From assembly GCF_002906855.1 (NCBI RefSeq), contig NZ_MINI01000028.1, positions 2,356,001 to 2,420,000 on the forward strand: DNA of 64,000 nt, given 5' to 3'. Origin of the DNA: Pseudomonas putida. Lineage in GTDB: Bacteria > Pseudomonadota > Gammaproteobacteria > Pseudomonadales > Pseudomonadaceae. The notes beneath the pieces were generated by a model. It was not told the origin of the DNA. It searched no databases and was given only the letters and a program-made list of their open reading frames with translations. Numbering within the stretch: position 1 is the first letter of the stretch; each line of letters begins with the position of its first letter. The position numbers and the translations under genes were made by a program. Of the stretch, positions 51,529 to 60,827 are shown in pieces.

Positions 51529-52194
51529 ATGAAAAAGTTCCTCATTGGCGATATGCCGGATCCAATCAGCCCTGAGCTGGAAAAAATCCTACTTGAGGTC
51601 GAGACCGCTACTGTCGGTCATCTTCGTCACTGGGGATTCATGGATGGAGAAATTCAAGCGCTGGGTAATAGTAAGCGCGTTGTGGGTACGGCGGTCACTT
51701 TGGCACTTCCTGCTCAAGATTCTACGTTGTTGCACTACGCTACCAGCTTGCTCAAGCCAGGTCACATTGTGGTGATCGATCGTTTGGGTGATCGCAAGCA
51801 TGCTTGCTGGGGAGGAGGGGTCACGCAGGCAGCTGTGACTGCTGGTGCAAGCGCCGCAGTCATTGACGGCATGTGTACCGACCCACATGAGATTCAAGAG
51901 CATGATTTCCCGGTCTGGAGTCGCGGCGTGTCTCCGATTACAACTCGTATCTATGGGTTGGGTGGCAAGTTGAACATGCCTGTCTCCTGTGGTGGTGTGG
52001 CTGTATGTCCCGGCGACATCGTGATCTGCGATGAGAACGGAGTCCTTGTCTTGAGCCCTTCAGAAGTTGATGACGTTGTGCAAACGGCATTGGCTAAACA
52101 GGTTCGCGGTGTCGAGAACTGCCGACGGATCAGAGAAGGGGAAAAGCTCGGCGACTTGTCGGGTGCGACAGCGATTGTAGAAGCAGATGCGTAG
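51529..52194 (+). CDS. RraA-like family protein (aldolase/decarboxylase-like), catalytic Arg replaced
   Basis: A 221-aa member of the RraA/4-hydroxy-4-methyl-2-oxoglutarate aldolase fold: KPGHIVVIDRLGDRKHACWG, AAVIDGMCTDPHEI and VSCGGVAVCPGDIVICDENG. Active aldolases of this family have Gly-x-x-Arg-Asp; here the Arg position is Thr117 while Asp118 is kept. It may therefore catalyse a different reaction or not be an aldolase. It follows the nitrilase gene by 2 bp and precedes the MHS transporter. Confidence 0.8.
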   Translation: MKKFLIGDMPDPISPELEKILLEVETATVGHLRHWGFMDGEIQALGNSKRVVGTAVTLALPAQDSTLLHYATSLLKPGHIVVIDRLGDRKHACWGGGVTQAAVTAGASAAVIDGMCTDPHEIQEHDFPVWSRGVSPITTRIYGLGGKLNMPVSCGGVAVCPGDIVICDENGVLVLSPSEVDDVVQTALAKQVRGVENCRRIREGEKLGDLSGATAIVEADA

Positions 52195-52306
52195 CCGGAT
52201 TTGATCCGCGCTTCAAACCTTGCTATGCGGGATGGAAAATAAAAACGAATCGGTGCTCCGTACGGTGAAATTACGTGCGGCGCCCTCACTTGATAGAAGA
52301 AAAATC

Positions 52307-53599
52307 ATGACTAAAACAATATCTACCAGAAAAACCTGGTTCGCCGTGGCCACTTCTGGAAGTGGGAACTTGTTGGAAGTTTACGATTTTGCAGTCTATG
52401 CATTTTTTGCTACGACCATTGCTAAGTTGTTCTTTCCAAACGTAGATGAAACAACATCCTTGTTGCAGACGTTTGCGGCTTATGGCGCCGGTTTCATCGC
52501 TAGACCGCTCGGTAGCTACGTGATTGGTCGCATTGGGGATAGAAGAGGGCGCAAGCCCGCGATGCTGCTGACGATTATTTGCATGGCCATCGGCAGTATT
52601 GGTATTGGTTTGATTCCGACCTATGAAACTATTGGTGTTGGTGCGCCGATTCTGTTAGTCGTGTTGAGATGCCTTCAAGGGTTCGCCGCTGGTGGCGAAT
52701 GGGGTACCTCTGCCTCTTATATCGTCGAATGGTCTCCGGCAGGTCGAAAAGGGTTTTTTGGAAGCTTCCAGAGCGTCAGTTCTTCTGGAGGGGCGCTGCT
52801 TGCATCCCTGGTGGCATCGGCCCTCTTGCTGATCCCTGCTGAAGACCTCTTGGACTGGGGATGGCGAGTTCCATTCATCGCTGGCGGTTTGGCGATCTTT
52901 GCTTTCAGTCTGTTCCTGAGGGCTCATGCCGAAGAGACCCCTGAGTACGTCAATAGCAAAACGGAAGTGGTAAATCCGACCGAGACCAAGCCGTATGTAC
53001 TTGGCTTGCAAGCATTTGGCTTCACCATTTTCTGGACGACCCTGTCCTACCTGGTTTCTGCGTACATGGTAACGTACACGCAGAATCACGCAGGTCTCAC
53101 CAGGACTGAAGCACTGATCTCGAGCAACATTGCACTGCTCCTACAGATCATGCTGATTCCGGTGGCGGGCGCTCTGTCCGACCGATTCGGGCGTAAGCCT
53201 CTGCTCCTCCTGGGGTGCATCGGTACAGCTACACTGGCTTACCCGATTCTGAACATGATGTCTGGTGGTGCAAGCTTCCATCAGGTTGTCATGCTGCAAT
53301 GTTGCTTGAGCGCACTGTTTGCAATGTACTCAGGCCCAGGGCCAGCTACTATCTGTGAGATTTTCCCGACTCGCCTGCGCAACACCTGGATGACCGTGGG
53401 ATACACGTTGGCAGTATGTTGCTTTGGCGGTTTCGCACCGATGATCTCGACCTGGTTGATTTCTGTAACAAAAGTTGCGGCATCCCCAGCGTTCTTGCTC
53501 ATTCCTGCTGCTGTCGTGTCGGCCCTGGTGATTCTGAAGCTGCCCTCCAGCCGTATCAGCGGTTTTAAGCCCACCGCTAGGGCAGGAGCATCCTACTGA
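52307..53599 (+). CDS. metabolite:H+ symporter (MHS) family MFS transporter
   Basis: A 430-aa MFS protein of the MHS family. GNLLEVYDFAVYAFFA (TM1 with the family's acidic residue), RPLGSYVIGRIGDRRGRKPAM (motif A), RCLQGFAAGGEWGTSASYIVE and WGWRVPFIAGGL are typical. Members import citrate, 2-oxoglutarate, shikimate, proline-betaine or dicarboxylates. It is probably the uptake partner of the nitrilase and RraA-like enzymes. ATG 52307 is preceded by a purine-rich site; the longer frame to 52220 is not supported. A terminator follows at 53692. Confidence 0.88.
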   Translation: MTKTISTRKTWFAVATSGSGNLLEVYDFAVYAFFATTIAKLFFPNVDETTSLLQTFAAYGAGFIARPLGSYVIGRIGDRRGRKPAMLLTIICMAIGSIGIGLIPTYETIGVGAPILLVVLRCLQGFAAGGEWGTSASYIVEWSPAGRKGFFGSFQSVSSSGGALLASLVASALLLIPAEDLLDWGWRVPFIAGGLAIFAFSLFLRAHAEETPEYVNSKTEVVNPTETKPYVLGLQAFGFTIFWTTLSYLVSAYMVTYTQNHAGLTRTEALISSNIALLLQIMLIPVAGALSDRFGRKPLLLLGCIGTATLAYPILNMMSGGASFHQVVMLQCCLSALFAMYSGPGPATICEIFPTRLRNTWMTVGYTLAVCCFGGFAPMISTWLISVTKVAASPAFLLIPAAVVSALVILKLPSSRISGFKPTARAGASY

Positions 53600-53691
53600 G
53601 CCACATAGCATCTTCGACTCCTGCATTTTGAGCAATCAACATGGTTAGGAGGGGGGCGACGAGGCTCAATGGCATCTCTTTAGAGATATTG

Positions 53692-53725
53692 ACTGAGCGT
53701 GACAGCAATGTCCGCTCAGTTTTTT
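53692..53725 (+). terminator. rho-independent terminator after the MHS transporter
   Basis: ACTGAGCG (53692-53699) pairs perfectly with CGCTCAGT (53713-53720), followed by TTTTT. Ends the LysR/nitrilase/RraA/MHS unit. Confidence 0.75.
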
Positions 53726-53814
53726 AGTTGGTGCAGCTTATTTTGATTGATCTCGTAGAAGTTCGACTTTCTAACGCGCTTGAAAAATGGAGAGTGAGGC
53801 GCTAGCAAAGCTTA

Positions 53815-54741
53815 TTAACTTCGGATTAGCAAGTGAGCGGGAAGCATGTTTAGAATCTCTTTTTTTGCATGATCAATGAACGGTTTTAGTATTAGTGTGG
53901 ATGAGTTTCTCTGAGAGATTACTATGGAGTAATCATTCCTGATGGCAGGCTCGAAATTTACAAATTTTACGCCATTGCCTGTATAACCACAGGCCGTTAG
54001 CGGGTCGATAATAGAAATGCCGACGCCTGCTTCAACCAGCTGCAGGACTGCAGCAGAGGTCTGTGTTTCACAGTTTATATGCCGTTTCACGCCATGAGAC
54101 AGCATCAAGGAGTCGATCCTCATCCGGGATTCCATAAGTGGCATCATGGAGATGAATCGTTCGCCTTCAAAATGCTCTGGTCGTAAGACTCTTTTCGTCG
54201 CAAGACTGTGATTTTTTGGCACAGCCGCGACCATTTTTGCGGATACCAGCGTCTCACTGTTTCCCGATTTAGTTGAGCGTGCCGGGAACATGGCGAACCC
54301 CAGGTCGCATTGATCCCTTTGCACCATGTCCAGAACTGTGGGAGAGCTGTGCATACGCATTGAGACGAGCGCTTCGGGGTGGGCCACCGTGAAGCTATGA
54401 ATCGCGCGCGGCAGAAACGAGAGCGCCATGCTTGGCGCCGCAGCAATTTCCAGCCGTCCCATTTTTAAAGACTTTATGTTAGTAGCCGCATTAGCGATGC
54501 GCTCGATGCTTAGCAATGATTGCTCGACATCTTTGACGAGCAGAGCCGCTTCAGGCGTCGGTACCAGTCGCCCTTTAGTTCTTGTGAAAAGAGTAAGGGC
54601 TATCCGCTCTTCTAGATCGGCAATCAACCTCGTGACCACCGGCTGGGTCACCTCAAGCATTTCTGCTGCGCCAGTAACCGATTTTCGCACCATGATCGCC
54701 CGAAACGCCTCAAGGTGACGAAGAGTGATCCTGTTCTCCAT
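53815..54741 (-). CDS. LysR-family transcriptional regulator
   Basis: A 308-aa LysR regulator with MENRITLRHLEAFRAIMVRK at the N-terminus and HTH SVTGAAEMLEVTQPVVTRLI. It resembles the NocR/OccR-like subgroup of opine and amino-acid catabolism regulators in its first residues. It is divergent from the ABC/oxidase operon starting at 55379 and convergent with the MHS gene. It probably controls the operon in response to its substrate. Confidence 0.87.
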   Translation of the reverse strand: MENRITLRHLEAFRAIMVRKSVTGAAEMLEVTQPVVTRLIADLEERIALTLFTRTKGRLVPTPEAALLVKDVEQSLLSIERIANAATNIKSLKMGRLEIAAAPSMALSFLPRAIHSFTVAHPEALVSMRMHSSPTVLDMVQRDQCDLGFAMFPARSTKSGNSETLVSAKMVAAVPKNHSLATKRVLRPEHFEGERFISMMPLMESRMRIDSLMLSHGVKRHINCETQTSAAVLQLVEAGVGISIIDPLTACGYTGNGVKFVNFEPAIRNDYSIVISQRNSSTLILKPFIDHAKKEILNMLPAHLLIRS

Positions 54742-55378
54742 AGCACACCACCAATCGATAGCATAAAGACATGAGCTTTTAGCTTACGGTAGCGACTTGG
54801 ACTTATCAAAAGCTTTTCGAGGCCAGTTGCAGAGGGTCTAAGCCGCTATCTCATCTATTCTAAAGAAACATTCCTTGCCATCTACCACTCGGCAAGCTTG
54901 TTTCGAGGCGCGCATCGTTTGGTGGGAATCGGAAAGAGTCCGCCATGAACTGATTGGGCGGGCGAACAGGGCAGGTCAGTGCGCAGTCACGGGAGCGTTG
55001 CTGTCAATTAATGCTATTGCGTCTTATTTGCGTTGACTTCGAATAGGATTCTACTTCACAAATGTTACGGAAGGTAGCGGTTTGAGTGACGACGTTTCAT
55101 TTTGGAGCGCTTCATGCCCTGTTACGTCCACGCGCGGTGCATTTGAATGGAAGAGTTCTCATCTGCCATAGGAAAAAGACATTATTTGATGTTTTTGTGG
55201 CTATAGAGTCAGCATTCATAAAAATAAAAAACTAATAAAATCATCTAGATATGATCGGCTGGCCCACCCATTGCTAAAAAGCATATAGGTGAAGGGGCCG
55301 AACCATGCCTCTCCGACCTAGCCACGCTGACCGATCTGACTGGTTGAAATCAGCATCATTACTTCCGGAGTCGTGAAA
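54742..55378. other. 637-bp divergent promoter region of lysR and the ABC/oxidase operon
   Basis: No gene seen. The region is AT-rich near 55170-55260 and should contain the promoters of both divergent units. No inverted repeat was strong enough to call an operator. Confidence 0.4.
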
Positions 55379-56959
55379 ATGAAATCATTAGGTTTGGCCC
55401 TCCGAACGAGCGCTGTTGCCGCGTTGATAACGCTGTCAGGGGTCAGCCCTTTGGCACTGGCCCAAGATGACGTACGGGCAACCATCTCGGTCAGCCCAGG
55501 TATTGCTGATATCACCAGTCTTGACCCTCATCGCGCCTCGCTGATCGGTGATAAGGGTATCGTCGCCGAGATGTTCAATGCTTTGGTGCGCTTCCCGCCA
55601 GGCAGTTCGGATCCTGCTGCCTTGGAGGCCGACCTTGCCGAGCGCTGGGAAAGTTCTGACGATAAGAAGGTTTGGACGTTCTTTCTGCGAAAAGGGGTGA
55701 TGTTCCACGGTGGTTATGGCGAGCTCAAGGCTAGCGACGTGGTTTATTCCCTTGAAAGGGCATCAGACCCGAAGCGCTCCAGTTTTTCAGCGAACTTCAC
55801 TGTCATAGACAAAGTCGAGGCTTTGGACGACTACACGGTTAAGGTAACTCTTAAGTACCCGGATACCGCGTTCCTTGGCCGAGTTTCAAACTACCACGGC
55901 GGCCAGATTGTCAGTAAGGCGGCGGTCGAGAAGCTGGGCGAGCGCTATGGCCAAGCGCCGATCGGAACTGGCCCGTTCGCCTTTGGTGAGCATATCACCC
56001 AGCAGTATGTGAAATTGGTGGCAAACGATCAGTACTTTCGCGGCAAGCCGAAGCTTGGCGCAATCGTGTATCGGATGATTCCTTCCGACAGTGCTCGTGA
56101 GTTGGCGTTTGCATCCGATGAGCTTGATCTGATGCTGGGTAAGCGTGAGCAGCGCTGGGTAGAGCGAAGCAGGGCGCGTGGTGTGACCGTGGACGTTTTC
56201 GAGCCTGCGGAATTTCGTACCCTCTTCCTCAACCGGAATATCAAGCCGTTAGATGATATCAAGGTTCGTCAAGCTATCGCGGCGTCGGTCAATATCGATG
56301 AAATCATTCGCTATGCCGGTAAAGATGTCGCTGATGGCGGGTGCTCCGTTGTACCTAATGGTTACCAAGGGCTCGATTGCAGCGCCGGCCCATATGCCTA
56401 CGATCCTGCGCACGCGAAAGCCCTGCTGGCCAGCGCTGGCTATCCCAATGGGTTGAAGCTCAAAGCGGTGGTTTCCAACGCGGCACCCCAACTGCCAATT
56501 ATGGAAATCATTCAGGCGCAGCTGGCCAAGGCGGGCATTAACCTGGAGATGGAGGTCGTGGATCATGCGACTTACCAAGCCAAAAGCCGTCAGGATCAAA
56601 GCGCAATTGTGTTTTACGGTGCCGCCAGGTACCCAGGCGCGGACTACTGGCTCACGGAGTTTTATGATTCGGCGTCTGCCATCGGCGCGCCTGCCGCGAT
56701 GTCGAACTTCGGGCACTGCACTGTAGCTGATGATGCCATTCGCAAAGCCCGGGTAGAGGCGGATCCTCAGACTCAGCTCGATTTGTGGAAGAAAGCGCAG
56801 GTTCAGATTCACGACGACGTTTGCGCAATCCCTTTGTTTGGTCTTAAGCAGGTCTGGGCGAAAGCTGCCAGCGTGGATTATGGATACGTTCTGCAAGGCG
56901 CATTGAATCTGCAGCCCCCAGTGACCGAACTCACTACTGTGAAGCGTGGTGGCCAGTAA
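55379..56959 (+). CDS. ABC transporter substrate-binding protein (SBP_bac_5, DppA/oligopeptide type)
   Basis: A 526-aa periplasmic binding protein. The signal peptide MKSLGLALRTSAVAALITLS ... LALAQ is followed by an SBP family 5 fold: DITSLDPHRAS, LAERWESSDDKKVWTFFLRKGVMFHGG, PIGTGPFAFGEH and DIKVRQAIAASVNIDEI. This class binds peptides, opines and other zwitterionic amines. ATG 55379 was chosen because GGAG lies 8 bases upstream; the GTG at 55373 is too close to it. It is the first gene of the operon; the next gene starts directly after its stop. Confidence 0.9.
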   Translation: MKSLGLALRTSAVAALITLSGVSPLALAQDDVRATISVSPGIADITSLDPHRASLIGDKGIVAEMFNALVRFPPGSSDPAALEADLAERWESSDDKKVWTFFLRKGVMFHGGYGELKASDVVYSLERASDPKRSSFSANFTVIDKVEALDDYTVKVTLKYPDTAFLGRVSNYHGGQIVSKAAVEKLGERYGQAPIGTGPFAFGEHITQQYVKLVANDQYFRGKPKLGAIVYRMIPSDSARELAFASDELDLMLGKREQRWVERSRARGVTVDVFEPAEFRTLFLNRNIKPLDDIKVRQAIAASVNIDEIIRYAGKDVADGGCSVVPNGYQGLDCSAGPYAYDPAHAKALLASAGYPNGLKLKAVVSNAAPQLPIMEIIQAQLAKAGINLEMEVVDHATYQAKSRQDQSAIVFYGAARYPGADYWLTEFYDSASAIGAPAAMSNFGHCTVADDAIRKARVEADPQTQLDLWKKAQVQIHDDVCAIPLFGLKQVWAKAASVDYGYVLQGALNLQPPVTELTTVKRGGQ

Positions 56960-58087
56960 ATGACTCCGCAATTTGATGTGATCATCGTTGGCGGAGGCAT
57001 GGTAGGTGCCGCCATCGGCTACGGCCTCGCAAGTGGTAAGCGGCGTATCTTGATGCTGGATGGAGCTGATACCGATTACCGCGCGGCCAAGGCCAACTTT
57101 GGTCTGGTGTGGGCTCACGGCAAGGGGATGCGAGACCCTGACTACCAGCGGCTGTCGCTCAACGCGGCCAAAACATGGCCAGCATTTGCATCGCAGCTTG
57201 AAGAGGAAAGCGGAATCTCGCTGGACTACGAGCAGAAGGGCGGCTTGAACTTCTGTCTGAGTGATGACGAGTTTGAGGCTCGAGCTAAGGCAATGGATGC
57301 CTGGAACAGGCAAACGCCAGAACTCGCCCCTTCAGCCCATATGCTGGATCGAGCTGAACTGCTGCGTCGATTCCCAACCATGAAGCTTGGCAAGGCTGTT
57401 GTTGGTGCGAGCTTTGGCGAATTCGATGGGCATGCGAACCCGCTTCGGTTGCTTGCCGCCATGCATAAAGCCTTTATGGGACGTGGCGGCCAACTGCAGA
57501 GCAATCGCCCAGTCACCCAGATTCGACGCCTTTCTGGTGGGGGCTTTGAAGTTCATGCAGGGGACTACCGTGCCCAGTGCGAGCGAATCGTAGTGGCGGC
57601 TGGACTGGGGTGCGCTGCGCTTGGGCCAATGGTGGGCCTGAACGTGCCTATTCGCCCGCAGCGCGGCCAACTGCTGGTCACTGAGCGCCTTGCACCGCTA
57701 CTCCCGATCCCCGCTAGTGGATTGCGCCAAACGGCGGAAGGTACGGTGATGATCGGCGTTACCCAGGAGGAGGTTGGTTTTGACCTGGCCACAACTACTG
57801 AGGGCGCTGCGCGAATAACGCGCAAGGCTTTGAAGATTTTGCCTGAGCTTGCACAAGCCAAGTTGGTTCGCCAATGGTCTTGTCTGCGGATCATGACGCC
57901 GGATGGAAATCCTGTGTATGCGCGCTCATTGACTCACCCAGGGGCAGAGATCGCCACCTGTCACTCAGGCGTGACCTTGGCGTCCTTCCACGCCAATGAG
58001 TACGCGAAAGTCTTCGACGCCAAATCAATTCCCGCTGATTTAGAGATTTTCCATTATGGACGTTTCGATCTTCAAAAAACTTCCTGA
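56960..58087 (+). CDS. FAD-dependent amine/imino-acid oxidoreductase (DadA/OoxB/HcnC-like subunit)
   Basis: A 375-aa FAD enzyme of the glycine/D-amino-acid oxidase family. The dinucleotide-binding IIVGGGMVGAAIGYGLASGK is at the N-terminus, a Rossmann strand ends ILMLDGAD, and MVGLNVPIRPQRGQLLVTERL is the substrate-domain block. With the two following genes it forms the three-part layout of octopine/nopaline oxidase, hydroxyproline dehydrogenase and HcnABC, in which this is the small catalytic FAD subunit. Its start abuts the stop of the binding-protein gene and its end overlaps the next gene by 32 bp. Confidence 0.85.
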   Translation: MTPQFDVIIVGGGMVGAAIGYGLASGKRRILMLDGADTDYRAAKANFGLVWAHGKGMRDPDYQRLSLNAAKTWPAFASQLEEESGISLDYEQKGGLNFCLSDDEFEARAKAMDAWNRQTPELAPSAHMLDRAELLRRFPTMKLGKAVVGASFGEFDGHANPLRLLAAMHKAFMGRGGQLQSNRPVTQIRRLSGGGFEVHAGDYRAQCERIVVAAGLGCAALGPMVGLNVPIRPQRGQLLVTERLAPLLPIPASGLRQTAEGTVMIGVTQEEVGFDLATTTEGAARITRKALKILPELAQAKLVRQWSCLRIMTPDGNPVYARSLTHPGAEIATCHSGVTLASFHANEYAKVFDAKSIPADLEIFHYGRFDLQKTS

Positions 58088-58364
58088 ACTGCACGCCGTC
58101 ACGATCACGATTTATGTGGATGGCGTTCCAGTGATGGCTGAGCAAGGTGAAACGGTAGCAGCGGTGTTGCTGAGACAAAGCACTGCAGTCAACCGCACCT
58201 CCCCTGTGAAAGGAAGCCCGCGCGCGCCCTATTGCATGATGGGCGTTTGCTTCGACTGTCTTGCAGTAGTGGATGGGAACGCTTCTACCCAGACTTGCTT
58301 GGTGACAGTGAAAGAAGGAATGCGCGTTGAGCGGCAGTATGGCCGCCGGAGTGTAGTGTCGTGA
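58056..58364 (+). CDS. [2Fe-2S] ferredoxin-like subunit (HcnA-type)
   Basis: A 102-aa protein with a single [2Fe-2S] domain: APYCMMGVCFDCLAVVDG supplies three cysteines and TQTCLV the fourth. It transfers electrons between the two flavin subunits in HcnABC/OoxAB-like amine dehydrogenases. It overlaps the flanking genes (32 bp upstream, 4 bp downstream), as expected for stoichiometric subunits. Confidence 0.88.
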   Translation: MDVSIFKKLPELHAVTITIYVDGVPVMAEQGETVAAVLLRQSTAVNRTSPVKGSPRAPYCMMGVCFDCLAVVDGNASTQTCLVTVKEGMRVERQYGRRSVVS

Positions 58365-59761
58365 GCCGAAAGTTTGATGTGATTGTTGTCGGTGCTGGCC
58401 CTGCCGGCATGAGTGCAGCCATTGTTCTTGGCGAGCAAGGCCTGCAGGTGCTGGTGGTGGACGAACAGCCAGCACCAGGCGGGCAGATTTGGCGTGCTGT
58501 TGAAACTGTCGCGCATACCACTACGGGAGAAATTCTCGGGGCTGAATACAAGGTCGGCGCGGAGCTGGTACAACGCTTTCGGGCGTGCGGAGCGACGTAC
58601 GAGCCTAATACTCAAGTGTGGAAGATTGAGCCTGGCTGGACTGTGTTCATCAAGCGCGATGGTGTAGCTGAAGCAGTCAGTGCCGGGCAGGTGCTCCTGG
58701 CCACCGGTGCACAAGAGCGTCCAGCCCCATTTCCAGGGTGGACTCTGCCCGGTGTCCTAACCGTCGGCGCCGCCCAGATCCTCCTTAAAACGTCTCGCCA
58801 GATCCCGGCAGAGCCCGTCTGGGTAGTGGGTAGCGGGCCGTTACCACTGCTGTACATGGCGCAGCTCATTCGAGCGGGTGGCAAGGTCGCCGGTTGGCTG
58901 GACACCACCCCGCCAGGTGGGTGGCGCCGCGCGCTTCCTTGGGCAAGCTCGATGCTTGCTGAGTTCAAGGAAGTCAGCAAGGGCCTTGCGTGGTTGCATG
59001 AGATCCGCCGCTCGGGAGCTCGCCGAATCAAAGGCGTTACAGAGCTGCGAGCCCTGGGTGATGGCAAGCTTCAACAGCTTCAATTCAAGCTTAAAAGCGG
59101 GGAACTCTGCACAGTGCCGGCGAGCGTCCTCCTATCCCACGAAGGAGTGATTCCCTCAATTCACATTACCCAATCGCTTGGCTGCCAACACAGCTGGAGT
59201 AAACAGCAAAGGTGTTTAGTTCCAGACCTGGATGAGTGGGGCGAGACCGATCAACCGGGCATTTTCGTTGCGGGTGATGGTGCAGGAATCGGCGGCGCCA
59301 AGGCAGCGTGTGTCAGGGGTGAGCTGGCAGCAATCGGTATGGCTAAACGTGCCGGTCGTATGGCTGCAGACGCCGTTGCACAACAGACGGAAGCGTTGAG
59401 CCGTCGTCTACAGACACTGTTACGCCTGCGGCCAATGCTGGATTCGATGTATCCACCGCGCGCAAGCATTTACTCCCCATCCGACGAGACGGTGGTCTGT
59501 CGCTGTGAGGAGCTGACGGCGGGCGACATTCGTAAGGCCTGCGCAATAGCCCAGCCAGGGGTCAATCAGCTCAAGGCGTTTACCCGCGCCGGAATGGGCC
59601 CCTGCCAAGGTCGACAGTGCGGTTACACCATCGCGAACATCGTTGCAGCCGAGCAACAAAAAGCAGTTGAGGATGTTGGTTTCTACCGGATCCGACCACC
59701 CCTTAAACCAATAACACTTGGGGAACTGGCCTCACTTGATGTGGAGGAGAAATTGCCATGA
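58361..59761 (+). CDS. NAD(P)/FAD-dependent oxidoreductase, large subunit (HcnB/OoxA-like)
   Basis: A 466-aa flavoprotein (GTG start overlapping the previous stop). N-terminal FAD-binding VIVVGAGPAGMSAAIVLGEQ, a second dinucleotide fold WVVGSGPLPLLYMAQLIRAG, GIFVAGDGAGIGGAKAACV, and a C-terminal four-cysteine domain (VCRCEELTAGDI ... GPCQGRQCGY) that probably holds another iron-sulphur cluster, as in OoxA, HcnB and the hydroxyproline dehydrogenase alpha subunit. It would pass electrons to the respiratory chain. The exact amine or imino-acid substrate is unknown. Confidence 0.87.
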   Translation: MSRKFDVIVVGAGPAGMSAAIVLGEQGLQVLVVDEQPAPGGQIWRAVETVAHTTTGEILGAEYKVGAELVQRFRACGATYEPNTQVWKIEPGWTVFIKRDGVAEAVSAGQVLLATGAQERPAPFPGWTLPGVLTVGAAQILLKTSRQIPAEPVWVVGSGPLPLLYMAQLIRAGGKVAGWLDTTPPGGWRRALPWASSMLAEFKEVSKGLAWLHEIRRSGARRIKGVTELRALGDGKLQQLQFKLKSGELCTVPASVLLSHEGVIPSIHITQSLGCQHSWSKQQRCLVPDLDEWGETDQPGIFVAGDGAGIGGAKAACVRGELAAIGMAKRAGRMAADAVAQQTEALSRRLQTLLRLRPMLDSMYPPRASIYSPSDETVVCRCEELTAGDIRKACAIAQPGVNQLKAFTRAGMGPCQGRQCGYTIANIVAAEQQKAVEDVGFYRIRPPLKPITLGELASLDVEEKLP

Positions 59762-59889
59762 TTCGCAGCTTGAAACACCTGATGAGGCCGCCGCTTGGAG
59801 GCTTACCGCGTGCAGTGGTAACCCAACGGCTGAGCACGACCGTGACAGTGTCAACGACTGAGCTAACGATCGATGGAGAGCTGTCATGA
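59758..59889 (+). CDS. 43-aa ORF coupled to both neighbours
   Basis: ATG 59758 overlaps the stop of the large oxidoreductase gene (ATGA) and its TGA at 59887 overlaps the ATG of the permease gene (ATGA). The peptide is MIRSLKHLMRPPLGGLPRAV followed by a Thr-rich tail ending TIDGELS, basic at the N-terminus and with no membrane segment. GGAGGAGA lies 9 bases upstream of the start. The double coupling suggests it is translated, but it could also be the residue of a shortened gene that keeps the operon coupled. No family recognised. Confidence 0.5.
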   Translation: MIRSLKHLMRPPLGGLPRAVVTQRLSTTVTVSTTELTIDGELS

Positions 59890-60827
59890 TTCAGTTTGCG
59901 ATTAAGCGACTGATGCTCGCTATTCCAACCTTGCTGGCCATGCTGACTGCTGTCTTTGTACTCGTCCGCCTGGTGCCTGGTGATCCTGCTGCAGTCATGC
60001 TCGGTGACCAGGCCAGTGCCGAATCATTGGCGGCCATGCGCGAGCAGTTGGGCCTAAATCAACCAATCGCGATGCAGTACATCCACTTCCTTGGTGACAT
60101 GCTCTCGGGGAATTTTGGGGCCTCCATGACCAGCGGCAGAACAGTGCTGCAGGAGGTGTCCCTGGTGCTGCCGTGGACGCTCCAATTGACGTTTGCATCC
60201 GTACTGATTGGCCTTGTGTTCGGGTTGCCGCTTGGGGTTTGGGCGGCGCTGCGCCGCAACGCCTGGCCAGACTACGTTGGCCGCATTCTGTCATTGACTG
60301 GGTTGTCGTTCCCCGCGTTTGTGTCTGCCATGCTGATGCTGCTGGTTTTCGCCATCCATTTCCGTTGGTTCCCTGTAATCGGAAGCCTGGTCGACGGAGG
60401 ATTTCTCTCCCAGCTCCACGCTCTCACGCTGCCTGCGTTGAACCTGGGGTTGATCATGACGGCCTATGTGATGCGCGTTACGCGCTCCTCGATGATCAGC
60501 GTGCTTGGGGAAGATTACATCCGCACAGCCAAAGCTAAAGGAGTTCGTCCTATGCGCTTGGTGTTGCGGCATGGCTTGCGTAACGCACTTATCCCGATTG
60601 TGACGGTTGTGGGCCTCTATTTTGGGACGCTCATCGGCAACTCCGTGTTGACCGAAATCGTGTTTAACCGTCCGGGCCTGGGGAAACTGATTCTGGGGGC
60701 TTTGAATACCCGGGATTACACCTTGCTCCAAGGGCTGATGGTCGTATTCGCACTGTGCGTGATCGTCGTAAACATCATCACCGACATCGTTTACGGGTTG
60801 GTTGATCCTCGGGTGAAAATCAAATGA
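59886..60827 (+). CDS. ABC transporter permease (DppB/OppB-like)
   Basis: A 313-aa inner-membrane permease with six transmembrane segments: MIQFAIKRLMLAIPTLLAML opens TM1, and the EAA-like motif YIRTAKAKGVRPMRLVLRHG sits in the cytoplasmic loop contacting the ATPase. TVVGLYFGTLIGNSVLTEIVFNRPGLGKLIL is typical of DppB (quoted here in two blocks: TVVGLYFGTLIGNS and VLTEIVFNRPGLGKL). It partners the binding protein at 55379 and the truncated DppC that follows. It overlaps the small ORF by 4 bases. Confidence 0.9.
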   Translation: MIQFAIKRLMLAIPTLLAMLTAVFVLVRLVPGDPAAVMLGDQASAESLAAMREQLGLNQPIAMQYIHFLGDMLSGNFGASMTSGRTVLQEVSLVLPWTLQLTFASVLIGLVFGLPLGVWAALRRNAWPDYVGRILSLTGLSFPAFVSAMLMLLVFAIHFRWFPVIGSLVDGGFLSQLHALTLPALNLGLIMTAYVMRVTRSSMISVLGEDYIRTAKAKGVRPMRLVLRHGLRNALIPIVTVVGLYFGTLIGNSVLTEIVFNRPGLGKLILGALNTRDYTLLQGLMVVFALCVIVVNIITDIVYGLVDPRVKIK

